DNA from: Procambarus clarkii
Lineage: Eukaryota > Arthropoda > Malacostraca > Decapoda > Cambaridae
DNA length: 64,000 nucleotides
NCBI RefSeq assembly: GCF_040958095.1
Contig: NC_091227.1
Span: 20,223,900-20,287,899 of the forward strand
Direction: 5' to 3'
In this document: positions 1 through 12,190 of the stretch, in pieces
How the letters are laid out: each line of letters begins with the position of its first letter
How positions within the stretch are numbered: the first letter of the stretch is position 1
Translations under genes and position numbers: made by a program
The notes under the pieces: generated by a model
What the model was told of the DNA's origin: nothing
What the model saw: the letters and a program-made list of their open reading frames with translations, nothing else
Databases searched by the model: none

Positions 1-340
1 AATAAGCTTCTTTGTCTATTTTATCTATTCCCCTCAGGATCTTGTATGCATGCTATCTCTATTTCTTCTTTCTCCTCAGATTCTGAGGGGTGAGTTGTCT
101 TAAATTCTCCTCATAACTGAGGAAAGTTTAAGACCTCTCTGTACTAATTTAGTTGCAAACCTCTGAACTGTCTCAAGTTTCTGTTTATGCTTCACAGTGC
201 TCATGCAATTTGAGGTGAATAAAAACCAAAGTCCACACACCAAGTGAGGCTTCAAAATGCACATGTGTGAAGCTAACACTAAACCTTGGAATGATACACA
301 AACAAATGGCCCCCACGGGGCTACATCCAAAGGATGGTCA
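1..340 (-). mobile_element. LINE-like reverse transcriptase fragment in a kanadaptin intron
   Basis: The minus strand encodes a short stretch with KLETVQRFATKLV, which matches the KLEKVQRRATKL motif at the C-terminal end of many CR1/Jockey-type LINE reverse transcriptases. It is followed by an out-of-frame remnant. A related piece in the opposite orientation lies at about 12690-12790. The copy is short and decayed, and the family assignment is inferred from one motif. Confidence 0.4.
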
Positions 341-893
341 ACATTTATCTAGAAACAGTTGGGACCCATGATCTGGCAATTCTAGGAGTGGTCCTCATAG
401 GAAGATATTAGGCAAAGGACTGAAGAAAAGTATTGACATGGTAGCCAGCACTTCATGGGGGGCTTCTATCTGTCTGTAACATGGGAGGTTTCACTTAACT
501 TCAGGGTGGATCATTTGAGGAGTTGTTTGATGCCTCATTTATCTTTTCTTTGTGAACCTTAGTGTTGTCTAGTTTGCTTTGCTTACTTTCTGGATTTTTA
601 TTTTGGTGAGGGTGATTGCAAAGAGTACCCAGCTTCCTTAAGGACTCTTGTGACTGATGTAATTCATATGTGGAGTGTGTATATGCGGCTAGCTACGGGA
701 ATCCCCTAAGGCTCAACCACAAACAGGCGTTTCATTACATTTAGTGATGGGCTTTTTCATGGCAAGGCCTTGAATGTTGAAAAAGTAAAATGTAATGTAA
801 TGGTGTGCATAGTTTACAAGAAAAATTATCTGTCCCTGATAATGATAAATCACACCAAACCAAACTAAACCCAAAATTTCTTTTATTTTTTAG
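341..893. other. Kanadaptin intron, no recognised element
   Basis: Intron sequence upstream of the first visible kanadaptin exon. It ends in a T-rich tract and an AG acceptor at 892-893. I see no gene or classified repeat in it. Confidence 0.5.
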
Positions 894-3800
894 ATAACAA
901 AATATAGCGAAGTTGTAAGGGAATTAGCAACACTGGAGGAAAAGCTTGCCGAGGCAGACTTTCTAAAACAAGCATCCAAGGGTAACAGTGGAGCCGATGA
1001 TGATCTGGATGCTTACCTAAACAAGTTGAAGTCACAAGTACCAGACAAACACAAGCGCGTCACTTGGAAGGTAATGAATTTGCCAAGTACACCTTACTCC
1101 CTAAAATATTTAGTATTTATTTTGTTTAGGGGTACTGTGTGTAAAATGTCAAATCTAATAATGGCAATAATATCACATAGTTCTTGCATTATTTATGTGC
1201 TATATCTTAAGAATATCTCATCATATGAACTTGAAACCTACAACACTTAAGTATGATCATTAAACAGTTTTCTATTGATATTGAGCAATGTATAGTGCAA
1301 CCTCAGTTACCCAGACCAATTGGTACCTCTGGGTTTCTAGATAACAGAAGAAATGATTGTGTGATGTCATTGGGGCTAGCTCTTGCTGCTGGCTGTAAGG
1401 GAGCTTCAAGGATCTCTTCACACTGATGCTGCTTAACTTGTAACTTCTCTCAGGTTTTCTTGTGTTACAGTAGTAACTTTCTCTGGTTTTCTTTACTGGG
1501 TCTTGTGTTAATAAGCATTCTTTCTGTGAGGGGGAGCACCTTGTTGCTTCCTAAAGCAACTGGGAAGCTAATTATCCTAATTAAATCCAGAGTGGTATCC
1601 TAAAGCATACCACTAGGTCCCCATCAGTTGCATAGTTCTATTGGCCTACCAGGGACCATGAGCCAGAACCTAGTTCCCTTATAGAGGTGCAAAGAGTGGT
1701 GACACTTATGGTAAAAGTTCTATGAATTTATTCATGTCTGCTACTACCAGGGAAGCACTCAAAAACTCAGCGAGACAAAACAAACCACTGCTGGCTTCAA
1801 ACGAGACTGCAGTCTAGAGAACTGCCAAAGAACTCACCAAAGTACAGTACGTAAACAAACAATTGAAAATTCATGAAATTAGCGCTTGCTTGTTTGCTCC
1901 ATGTCCCCAACTCATTTTAGGGTGGGGGAAGTGGAGAGACAGGCTGCAGTCAGCCAGCTGCTTCACCCTGACTTCTATGAAAATAGAACACCGCATCCCC
2001 ATCCCAACGCCCCTGGATAGAGGGAGGGTGTCAGGGAGCCACCGGAGCTCACCCAGAAATTGGCATGTCATTACATTCAATGCTGGTTTTTCTGTGGCTT
2101 CCTGAAGCTAACTTCCCATGGAGAAGGAATCAACAGGTACACACTAGGGTAGAGGGAGCATAAGTGCCACCACTCTCTGTGCCTCTGTGAGGGGGGGGGC
2201 AGGTTCTAGCTTGTGGTTCCCGGTAGGCCAATAGAACTCTGTGACTGATGGGACTTGGTAGTATGACTCACTTTGAGACATAGTAGCTTCAGGGAACCAC
2301 CAGGGCTCACCCAGAAATTGGTATTTCATTACATTCAACATTGGTTTTCCTCAAATTTTTTACTTTATTCAAGATAAGATAGCTTGGATAATTTCATTTG
2401 GACAAGAAAATAAGAAAACATTACCTAGCAGTTGATATTTTGCTATCTTCACTTATTAGGCTTGATGCAAAATTTTCTGTTATTTATTGCTCCAAGTATT
2501 AGAAAACTGTATTGTTGTTTGTCTGTTTATGATAAAATTAAGTGGATGGGTTGATATAATTTGGTGAGGATCAGCAGTAATCCACATCCCATGGCATCAG
2601 GGTAGTCATCCACCCAGCTTCGCAGCCAGTCATAATTTTGGTTATACAGTGAGATAATCAGCATTTATATTTTAAAGAATATTTTAAAATTTTTGTTGTA
2701 TTTTGAGGTAAGCTTTTGCATGGGGGATAGGAAGCACCTTCCACAATTGGCTGTGATTGAAAGACGACTAGTTTGTATTATATCAGGCATTTAAATTAGT
2801 TCAACAAGTGACCGAGCTAACTTATAGAAAGAAAAAGTCACCTATCATATTAAAATGCAATTTAAAGTCACCATTGTCTGAATCTCTATGCTATATTATT
2901 CTTGGTTGCAGTTACGAGCTGTAGATTTACGAAAAGATGAGTTGAGGTTGCGCAGACTTGCAAATATTGCCCGTCCACTTGGTGTTCCAGAGATGCAGCC
3001 GTACGAGCCCAAATACGGTCAGAATTTAACAGTCTTGTGTGGGTGGGAGGAAGATGGAGTTGTGTGAATGATACATGAGAAGTGGTAGAAAATCGGTTTA
3101 CAGAGTAGTGGTTGTTTTAATGTAACTTTAAATTACAAATACTATAATGGGAACATACTACACCTAGTCATGTGAAGTGGTTGGGTACTGCAATGAGGGT
3201 TTTGCAGGACTGTGATGGTGCTACTGCTACTTAATTCTAGTTAGTATGGAAGATATAGTGACTGGATGTTTTCTTTTATGCCTTTTAATATTTGCTTTTA
3301 TTATATACCATTTTAAAGCTTAGATTATTAGCTGCATTTAGAGCTTTATTTGAAACTAATCAGTCAGGTCTATGTTGTCATAGGCTATAAAAAATCTGGC
3401 AATATTGGCATGTTGCCAACTTGCTTTTTTTGGTATGAAAACATAATGAATGATGAATGGTTCATCTGGACATTTCATAAATATTGTATTGCTGTATATG
3501 CCGAGTCAGAAAACAAGAAACATGTATTAGAGGTATGTAATATTAATGATTTTCATTGCAAACGACTTGAGAATGGTCCAGGACGGACCGAAACGTCGTC
3601 GTCCCTTCACCTTCTAGTGTGTGGTCTGGTCAACATACTTTAGCCACGTTATTGTGACTCATCGCCTGCACTTTCATTGCAATCTTAGGTCTACTTGGGC
3701 GGTGTGTTGTTAGTGTAACTGTCTAATGGTAATCTTAATCTTGGCCAGAACCTTCAAGCAGCAAGCAAAGCCTAAAGCCAGAGTCTCTTGGAGCGAAGCG

Positions 3801-6800
3801 CAAAGAAGCTATGAAATCTGCATTTCTTTCAACACAGCCAAAGGTTAGTCATTCTTTACAGAGAGGTATGTTTCATTAATGTTGTGATTTATGCCTTATT
3901 TAATAAAAAGAATAAAAGCAGATATTCTCACTCCTGAACCTTTGAACAAATAAAGGGCATTTAATCCAAATGTGCAAAAATATCAATCTACTGTGTAGTC
4001 AGTATTATTGATAATTCATGATTTATTTCAACTGTTATAGGAACCTTGTTTCAAACCCCACAAGATTTTCATGGAAGAGGAACCAGAGCAGAAGCCGCGG
4101 CTCAGAAGGCTGGATGATGATGATGATGATGAGCCTCCAGTTCGACTTTCTCAAGCACCCGCACGTAAAGGCAAACCTCCAAGACAAAATATTAAATGTG
4201 ACAAAATAAAAAAGTCTGAATTGGGAGTGCCAGGAAGTTCAGATAGTAAAACAAACAAATACAACAAATCTAGTTTAGTAGAGTTCATTAAGGATGAATC
4301 CTTGTCTAGAAAGGTTTTGGCCTGTGAAAGAATCAGAACTACCATCTCCAGACTTGCACCATGCTGGAAAAAGTAATGTAAGTGGAAATGATTCAAAATT
4401 AAATAAAGACAGAGAAATTGTTCATGCTGTTGGTAATTATACTCAGCACGAGAGTAATAACAATGATGAAAGCTGAAGGAAATAGCAGCAGCGGTGACAT
4501 TACCATTTGTGAAAGATCAAATATCTCAAAAATTTCCCCAAGCAAAGATTTATCATCTGAAAACATACAGGACAGCCCTTCAGAGAAGAAATTGAGAATT
4601 ATAGGTCCCAGTTTGCCTCTACACTTGGCACACCTGAAGACTGGACATCAGGTAAGAGTAAAATTCTTGCAATTTAATAAATTTACATGTAAGGTTATGT
4701 GCTGTATTTGGTATATTTCTATTTTCTATTAGGATGGGCTTCAAGGCATTACTGTATCATATAGATTAAGTTTTCTTTTTTTAACTTATGATTACAAGTA
4801 CTTTCATACAAATACATAAACAGTATAATGCTATTTAGCAGCAAATGATACATTCACACACATGCACATGTCTTACAGTTAAGAATATACGTAGGTGCAA
4901 GACTATACTGAAAGTTCATTCATGTCTATGCATACAAAAAAGCAATATAGCACACAGTGCAAGATGTGGAAATTAGTTTTGAGAAAAGCAGCTGATGTAA
5001 GTATATGGGATGGGTAGAGTAATGAAGAAGTATGAGAAAGCTGTCATGTTTGAAAAGGGTGAGGGGATGAAATGTTGAGTTAGTGAAGCACCACGAGTTT
5101 TGGTGGTATGTAAGGTATGCACATGTTAGTAGCATGTCTTGAAATCATTAATGAGCTGGGTATACAAAGGTTAAATAAGGGAATCATATGGTAGCTGCAT
5201 ATGACCTATAACTTGGGAAGGAAGAGTGACATTGTACTTGAAAGAAAGGGTGGAAGGTGGGGTTGAAGAGGTTGTATGAGTGAAAGGTCTGTGTGGTGAC
5301 AGAGCTTCCTGGAGAAACATGTGGTGGCTGCTACTTGATGAGTAGCTCCTGGGAAGAAGGCATCGAGGTCTATAGGTAAAGTTTCTATAGACATCGTGAT
5401 GATTTGTCATGGCCTGCTATTGTTGCGCTTTTCTCTTATAACAAATCCTGTATGTATTTTTGTTTACATGTTTTTGGTAACTTGCCTCACTAGGTCTTGT
5501 TAACGAAGCCACCTTTTATTATACATTTGTCTAACCTATCAGGCCAGCTAACTTAGCACTTTTGCATTCCATTAATGTTAAAATCCATCGTCCATACTCC
5601 AACGACAAACGTTCTAATAACGCTAAAACAACACATCCAGTTGCATTTCCTAAACATTTGTATATTCATTGCAGTCACGCGCACACTACAGTATTATAAA
5701 TACACTTTTGTTTTTGCATGTATTCTCTAGAGAATTGATTTGAGAACATTTTCACACCAAATGTATGGATAAAGTATAATCCAACAAATAACTTAGAAAA
5801 TGTGTAATGACTGTAAATATTTTAAGCATCACTGAGCAGGACCTGCCAAGCCTGCTATGTTTACAGTCAGAAACGAGCAGAGAGGTGCATTATCTATTAT
5901 AAATACACTTCTATTTTTGCATCTGTGCCCGAGAATTAATTTGTACACATTTTGCCACAAAGTTTATAATTATAACCGAACAAATACAGGTAACAAAAAA
6001 TCATGAAATGATAGTAACATTTTTCAAATCGCTGAGCTGCCCAGGGACCCAGAGCGTTTATACGGTATAATAGTCAGGAACACAGAGGCCGAACTGCCAA
6101 AGTGTTAATACCTTTGCCTATGCTTATTGTAAACAAAATACAGTGCTTAGTTGTAGAATTCTACTTATGGATATTAACATCTAGTCAATTAATATATAAC
6201 CATATTTGTTAAAAAGTCAGACCTCACTATGTGTTAGGGATGCACTTGGGAAAGCCAAGACAAACGTGTTAAGGGGAAAAAGCAGTGGTGAATTCCATTT
6301 CTCTCTCAAAATTAATTTTCTGAGAAGGATCCTGTGGTTGTTCCTTGGTGCTTGCTACCGGGCAAGCTCCACCTAATTAAATCCATACCATGCTTTAATA
6401 AAGCCTAAAATAACCCTACGTGGGACCAGAGGCCAAAACCTGGCTCCTCTCTAGACAGACACAAGGAGTAAGGGATTAAAAATCACCTTAACCAAGAAAA
6501 GGAGAAAGAGTCAATACAGATGAAGTTAGGTAAATAAACCATAGAAAATGGGACATCGGAGGATAATGACTATGGCTAATATCTAGTCTCCAGGTTTCTG
6601 GCAGTATAATAGTGTCGGTTGCAGTGTTCATCTTTTCCCGAGTCTTGAGATTCCATCTTTCTCATCCTCGGGTCAGCCCTCAGCCATTGTGTCTACTGTG
6701 CCTTTACTAATCGTTCTTATAGCATAAGGACTTTCCTTTCCTGAGTAATGTTGGTAGTATACATTGGTTAGCTACTGAGGACAGAGGTCTGGTAGTTTTA

Positions 6801-7320
6801 TGGATGTTTCTGTGCTATAGTCAGTGCTACTAAGGCTGCCTAAAATAGGGTATTTCATTACATTTATCATTTGATTTTCCCCATTTATCTCTTTGAAAAA
6901 GTTGTTAAATGGTCTTTGATACTGAGTACGTCATATATAATTCTATAGACAGCTGTTGTGGTCATTTCCTCTAGCTCATTCAAAATAATCATTGTTTCCC
7001 ATTTGCTATGTTTATGATTGCATGCAAAATTATTTAGAAAAATTGGTGTATAATGTCTAGTATTAGATTGCATTGAGAGTTGCAATATGTAAGATGCTTT
7101 ATAAGCTTTTTCTTTAGTGTTTTAGGTAGGTCTTATGTACAGTATTTAGATAGACATTAGAATGTATGTTTTATTCATACAGGATCGTGCAGGGAAAAGA
7201 AAAAAACAAGAAAAAAGCAGAAAGTATGATGAAGATAATCCAAATTATGATACTTGGACCCCACCACAGCGACAGTCTGGAGATGGACGCACCAAATTAA
7301 ATGAGAAATTGGGATATTAA
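894..7320 (+). CDS. SLC4A1AP: Kanadaptin (SLC4A1-adaptor protein), C-terminal half, five visible exons
   Basis: Visible exons are 894-1070, 2912-3017, 3749-3843, 4041-4651 and 7183-7320 (TAA stop), all with GT-AG borders and compatible phases. Kanadaptin is a mainly nuclear protein with an N-terminal FHA domain and a coiled-coil C-terminal half; the FHA part lies before this window. Recognition rests on the segment DDLDAYLNKLKSQVPDKHKR followed by a charged LRAVDLRKDELRLRRL helix, and on the family-typical end TPPQRQSGDGRTKLNEKLGY. Exon 4 has an acidic run (six Asp) and low-complexity sequence. Within it the reading frame appears to move twice, near 4290-4320 and near 4470, each time by +1, although coding-like sequence continues to a clean donor at 4652. 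Splice sites are intact, so this is not a processed copy; assembly errors or a decaying allele are both possible. AATAAA lies at 7328. Family call good; the exon 4 product is uncertain. Confidence 0.72.
1330..2350. repeat. Unclassified interspersed repeat in kanadaptin intron
   Basis: The stretch contains a block (ACCCAGAAATTGG followed by TTACATTCAA) that occurs twice, at about 2033-2095 and 2292-2350. Related text recurs near 6280-6885, 12300-12500 and 54600-55070. No protein motif is visible. The rest of this intron (1071-1329 and 2351-2911) shows nothing I can name. Confidence 0.45.
3551..3682 (+). mobile_element. 110-bp Penelope-like 3'-end insertion with 11-bp target duplication
   Basis: The sequence 3562-3671 matches the 3' terminal part of the PLE forming the 17.07-18.25 kb palindrome (CTTGAGAATGGTCCAGGAC, then CACCTTCTAGTGTGTGGTCT). 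It is flanked on both sides by TTTCATTGCAA (3551-3561 and 3672-3682), a perfect target-site duplication. It is therefore an independent, strongly 5'-truncated insertion in a kanadaptin intron. Confidence 0.85.
3567..3606 (+). ncRNA. Hammerhead-like motif of a Penelope-like element (degenerate core)
   Basis: A perfect 5-bp stem GGTCC/GGACC (3575-3579 and 3585-3589) is followed directly by GAAAC and then GTCGTC, which can form a 2-bp stem III with a triloop ending in GUC. The upstream CUGANGA box is degenerate (TTGAGAA). PLEs are known to carry minimal type I hammerhead ribozymes in this position; this copy is probably inactive. Confidence 0.35.
5553..6108. mobile_element. Candidate piggyBac-type MITE with an internal direct repeat
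   Basis: The ends read TTAG-CACTTTTGCA on the left and, in reverse complement, TTAA-CACTTTGGCA on the right, giving short inverted ends next to a TTAA-like target. Inside, a unit of about 207 bp starting ATTATAAATACACTT occurs twice (from about 5693 and about 5898) with clear divergence. No ORF. One flank is TTAG, so the TTAA assignment is tentative. Confidence 0.4.
6280..6885. repeat. Unclassified interspersed repeat, related to 1330-2350
   Basis: It shares phrases such as GGACCAGAGGCCAAAACCTGG and GTATTTCATTACATTTA with the repeats at 1.6-2.35 kb and 54.6-55.0 kb. No coding potential or terminal repeat is visible. Confidence 0.4.
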
Positions 7321-8908
7321 TTAGCAAAATAAAGCGATTCTCAAAAGAACATATTTGACTGGAATAAGCATAATATGTTATTAGGGGTTCCTTGGTAATT
7401 CTTTTACCTCTGAACTGTGATATTTATAATTTTTATTTGCCTAGCTAAACCTCACACAGGCCACAGCTATTTTAACTTTTATTGAAGCAAATTAATTCAC
7501 TGGTTGGGTTTGTCTTCTAGTACTTTTATTTATTTGTTGAATGGTAAGTTTGTGATAAACATTTCAAGTGGATATAAAAAAATCAAGACCTACAAATTGG
7601 TATGTTTTTGCTTCATTGACACAACGTACAGTACCACCAGTGGTTGATGAATTATTCTTTTTAAATTGCTGGCTAAAATGAGCAACACAGGTAGCTATGT
7701 CAAATCATTATAACCTTGTAGGGTTGAACTGTTTACTGATGTGAAGTTAGCAGCAACATTAATATAAGCTTTGTTAATTAAAGTAAAGGATGCAAAGATT
7801 AAAGTGTGTGTTTTGTAATGGATGTTTGATAAAGACAAAGGTGTGTAATGTCTTCAAGGCTTTATATAACACATGCTATATTAGATGGAGATACTTGAGA
7901 GGAGAATGAGCATGTGTATAGGACAAGCAAGACTGAGAGTTGGATGGAAAAAATAAACATGGTTACTATTATTTAGTCCCATTTACTGATGACTTAGAAA
8001 TAATGGCAGACAGCAAGGAGAGTTGGAGAAAGTGGTGAATGAGTTGTGCAGTGTGTGTGTTACCAAAGGAAAAGGTGAATACCAATATGAGAGGGTAGTT
8101 TTGAAAGGTAAGAAAGCAGATGCAATACAGGGTAGAATATACATTGTCATAAAGTTTAATATTTATATGAATGATGAAGTATGGTTAACAATCATAATAA
8201 TTAACAAATTTCCCAATGTCATGGGGAGGGAAGGCAGCAGCCCAGATGACAGAGAGAGCAGAGTACAATGATAGAGGGTTATAGATAATACCAAAATAGT
8301 ACTCATTCATTCAGTATATCATCCACACAATAGCAGTACATATATAAGTATACTAGAACCGCCACTCAACAGCAACCCTTCACCAACAGTACCACATCAC
8401 TTCATAAGGCCAGGTTTACAGTGCTGTTTCCTATTCACTTCCTTGCATACAGCTGTCATCCTGTGTTTCTTACCATACCTTGTGATTTGTTCACAAACTC
8501 TGCTTCTGTTCCTTACCGTACCTTGAGTTGTTCACAAACCCTGCTTCCTCTTACTTGCTTGTAAAGTCGGCCCATCTGGGATTTTCTCTCTGTCTTGTAC
8601 CTGTAAAGTAACTAAAAAACACGCCATATGTCTATCTTCCATTTGTTTTGTACCACAACTGATCCATCTCTGCACACTCAATCTTGCAATTTATTGGCTT
8701 TTGCATTAGCATCCATGACAATTTAATTTCTCACTGTCTGTCCTCTTGATACAACACATGATTGTAGGATTGTCAATTTCTTTTATAATTCTTGATTTTT
8801 TCAAGTTGATGGCACACCATTGTCATGCGTCTGTGCTTGAAGAAAGGCACTACCGCTCATTCATGAAGTCCTCTGGCACTATTTTGCAGAATTTAAATAT
8901 TTTGATAT
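7321..8908. other. Intergenic region downstream of kanadaptin
   Basis: It starts with the kanadaptin 3' UTR (AATAAA at 7328-7333). I see no gene or classified element in the rest. Confidence 0.5.
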
Positions 8909-9090
8909 TGTGCTATGCTCTAACATGGAACAGAGGAGGGGAAAATGCTGTGCTTTAACATGGAACAGAGGAGGAAGAGTGCTATGTTCTAATATGGAAC
9001 AGAGGAGGGAAAGTGCTATGCTCTTATATGGAACGGATGGAAAAGGTTATGCTCTAACATGGAACAGAGGAGAGAAATTGCTGTGCTCTA
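8909..9090. repeat. Tandem repeat, about 36-bp unit, five diverged copies
   Basis: The unit runs approximately TGCTATGCTCTAACATGGAA then CAGAGGAGGGAAAG. Copies differ by substitutions and small indels. The multi-frame openness here comes from the repeat and is not evidence of a gene. Confidence 0.8.
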
Positions 9091-9394
9091 CCATCTATTA
9101 AAACATCTGGATCTATCAACAAAATTGAGAAGTGCAAACAGCATTATGGATATGATGATTGTTTTTTGTCTGTACAGTATATTCATGACTGACATACGGA
9201 CTCCATAATAAATGCATTTGGTAAGCATAGAGGAGTGAGGTTATGGAAGACATAAACCACATACAAGGTGTATGGTAGCAGAACACGTTAGATGCTTAGC
9301 CAAGGTTTGGAAAAAAGGATATGATACAGGCTTGGAAGGAAGATATGCAAGTGTGAAATACAGTGTGTTAATAATTACTGTACCAGGTACCTAA

Positions 9395-10135
9395 GTTAGG
9401 TTAGAGGATGAGAGCTACGCTTGTGGTGCCCCGTCCTCCCAGCACTCTTTGTCATATAATGCTTTGAAACTACAGTATTAATGCTTTTAGCCTCAACCAC
9501 CACCTCACCAAACTTGTCCCAACCATCTACCACTCTGAAAGTGAATTTTCTCATTTCTTTGGCAGCTTTGTTTAGTTAGTTTAAATCTATAACCTCTTGT
9601 TCTTGAAGTTCCAGGTCTTAGGAATTCTTCCCTGTCAATTTTATCAATTCCTGTTACTATTTTGTATGTAGTAATCATATCGCCTCTTTTTCTCCTATCT
9701 TCTAGTTTTGGCATATTTAATGCCTCCACCCTCCTCATAGCTCTTGTCTTTCAGTTTTGGGAGCCACTTAGTAGCATGCCTTTGCACCTTTTCCAATTTG
9801 TTGATGTGCTGCTTAAGATATGGACATACAACCTCTGCATATTCTAGCTTTGGTGTAACAAATGTTGTGAATAATTTCTTTAGTATTTCACCGTCCATGT
9901 ATATTTAATAGCAAATCTGAAATTGGAAATTGTAGCATAGGTACCTCACATGATGTTCTTTCTGCGGTCCTCAGGTGATAGTTTTCTATCTAGAACCACC
10001 CTTAGATCTCTTTCTTTATCAGAATTGTTTTTTAAAGATTTCTCACATAATTTGTTGGTTGTGTGTGGTCTATGTTTTCCTATTCCACATTCCATAACAG
10101 GGCATTTATTCACATTCTTCATGATCTCTTGAGGT
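9395..10135 (-). mobile_element. LINE (CR1/Jockey-like) 3' part, reverse transcriptase C-terminus
   Basis: Read on the minus strand it gives, in order, a segment like DRKLSPEDRRKN, then [39 protein letters not shown] and RRKRGDMITTYKIVTGIDKI. This is the typical end of a non-LTR reverse transcriptase, followed by a 3' UTR that recurs at 48340-48410. The same family is present on the plus strand at 26.4-27.3 kb. Several frame changes; a dead 5'-truncated copy. Confidence 0.85.
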
Positions 10136-10146
10136 TACCTTCAGAT

Positions 10147-10386
10147 GATTTCGGGGCTTAGCGTCCCCGCGGCCCGGTCCTCGACCAGGCCTCCTTTTTG
10201 TTACACACCCCCAGGAAGCAGCCCGTAGCAGCTGTCTAACTCCCAGGTACCTATTTACTGCTAGGTAACAGGGGCATCAGGGTGAAAGAAACTCTGCCCA
10301 CTTGTTTCCGCCTCCACCGGGGATCGAACCCAGAACCTCAGGACTACGAATCCGAAGCACTGTGCACTCAGCTGTCAGGCTCCTGT
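10147..10386 (-). mobile_element. tRNA-derived SINE, family 1
   Basis: In reverse complement it has a tRNA-like head with the pol III B box GGGTTCGATCCCCGG preceded by ACTACGAATCC-type sequence. The body contains CCCTGTTACCTAGCAG and the tail CCTGGTCGAGGACCGGGCC. Other copies lie at 19505-19745 (plus) and 20528-20575 (fragment). Confidence 0.85.
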
Positions 10387-12190
10387 CTGTACAGGTGATG
10401 CATAGATGCATGAAACAATGGCCGAGTGCTGTGGCTTTCTGCCTCACGCTGTGACCATCATAATTAGTATTGTGTTCACTGATATCTGAACATTGTACAT
10501 AGTCTTTATCACAGTCAGGATCTATTACAATATCATTGCATAATAATCACCGTTATTTATTATATTCATAATTTTTATGTGGTGCTGTGGCCCATAGCTG
10601 CACAGCGGTGCTATGAACTGCTGCTGCATGCACCAGCCCTGGTCGCTCTCTCAGTACCGAGACTTTCACAGCCAGAAGGGATGCAGACAATTGTTTTTTC
10701 TCAAGATGACATTTGTTTACTGGAGCCTTGAAGAGCAGGATGTAAGCCCTATGTACCCACTGGAGTTTTAAATCTTATGCTAGACCTAAAAAACAACGCT
10801 GGTTGTGGTGTGCACCATTGATGAAATAACCCTGGTTGTGGTGCGTAGATGAAGGATTAAAGACAAGATACAGTACTACCATGTATAATTTCTTAGTTTA
10901 TATAAATGTACTGTACTGTATATACATATCCAGTATTCTGACCAATAACTTGTTATATCTGATTAATGACACTTTTTACAGATGCATTTCATTTTGCACT
11001 TACTAACAACCTAGAAAAAAAATGATGTTAACACCATGTTAGAGATCACGGTACAGTACTGTATATATACACCAAGAGGTGAACCCCAACTTGTAATACT
11101 GTATGTACACTGAGAGTACTTTAGTCATGAACTATGTTCAGGAGTAAAGTATACTTACTGGTTGGTCACCAAGTTATTAAGACAACCTTAATATCCCCAG
11201 ACTGTTGATATGCTTTAAACTCAACACCAAGGCAGAGTGTTAGAGAGGTTTCACTGCTACATTTACTGGGTGTAGAATTATAATAGGATATGTACTTAAC
11301 TATGTATTTTGATTAAATAAAAGCTCATAAAATTTAGAAATGTATAGGCCTAATTTCATAAAATTACATTTCACAAAAAATTTCTCATTTTTTCCTCTAA
11401 ACAACAGACTCATTATTACAAGGTTTTGTAGTGCAGGCATCAGTGACCCAAATACCTTAGAGTATAATGTGAAGGCTTGATGGATATGTAGAGTACTATG
11501 TAGTGTGGGGAACAAACCAAGAGGATTGGTAAGTATCAAATTTTCCACCACTTTATAGTGTTGTAAATAATTTTCTATTACTAATACAATAAAGCTACAT
11601 TAGAGGACAGGAATTTATACTCTATATTCACAGATGTTTATTTACATACACCTTATATCAACATGCTTTACAGCATAGTACCATATTTACATACAATGCC
11701 AGGTATTGTGATTACACCCTCACATGCGCATTGTGTGGGTAATTACTACTAGGTATTCTAAGATAAAGGCTGGAGCTCCAGTGAACGTGGCACTTCATCA
11801 CCTTCACCAGTTACTACTTACCTACAACAATGCTGGTCTTCTTACCAGGACCAAACAACACTACTACGGTTAGTAAAATTATTTATTTTTTGTCTATACG
11901 TGTAAATAGTAACCACATCAATAAATTATCCATATACTCTACAGTATCATGGACTTGACCTCTGTGAATATGGTATAAATGTCTGTATATTTTCTTGGCA
12001 TGCTTTCAATGGTCTTTATTTTACTGAAGCCTACTCAAAAGAAAGCAAGGTTATGAAAAACATATGTAATGTAATGGCCATAGGAGGTTTCTGTAAGAAT
12101 TTGGTACAAATATAATAGAAGAAAAAAAATGTAACAATAGAAACCATGAGTTGTCAGTAAGATTGACATTACATTATTTGTTATTAGTAT
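10387..12190. other. Intergenic region, no recognised feature
   Basis: AT-rich spacer with many TACTGTA/ACAGTACTG phrases. No convincing ORF, splice pattern or transposon end was found. Confidence 0.4.

Larger units (their letters stand above)
4652..7182. other. Last kanadaptin intron
   Basis: A 2.5-kb intron. It holds a candidate TTAA-flanked element (5557-6104) and an unclassified repeat (6280-6885). The remainder, including 4652-5550 and 6886-7182, has no recognisable gene or element. Confidence 0.5.
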
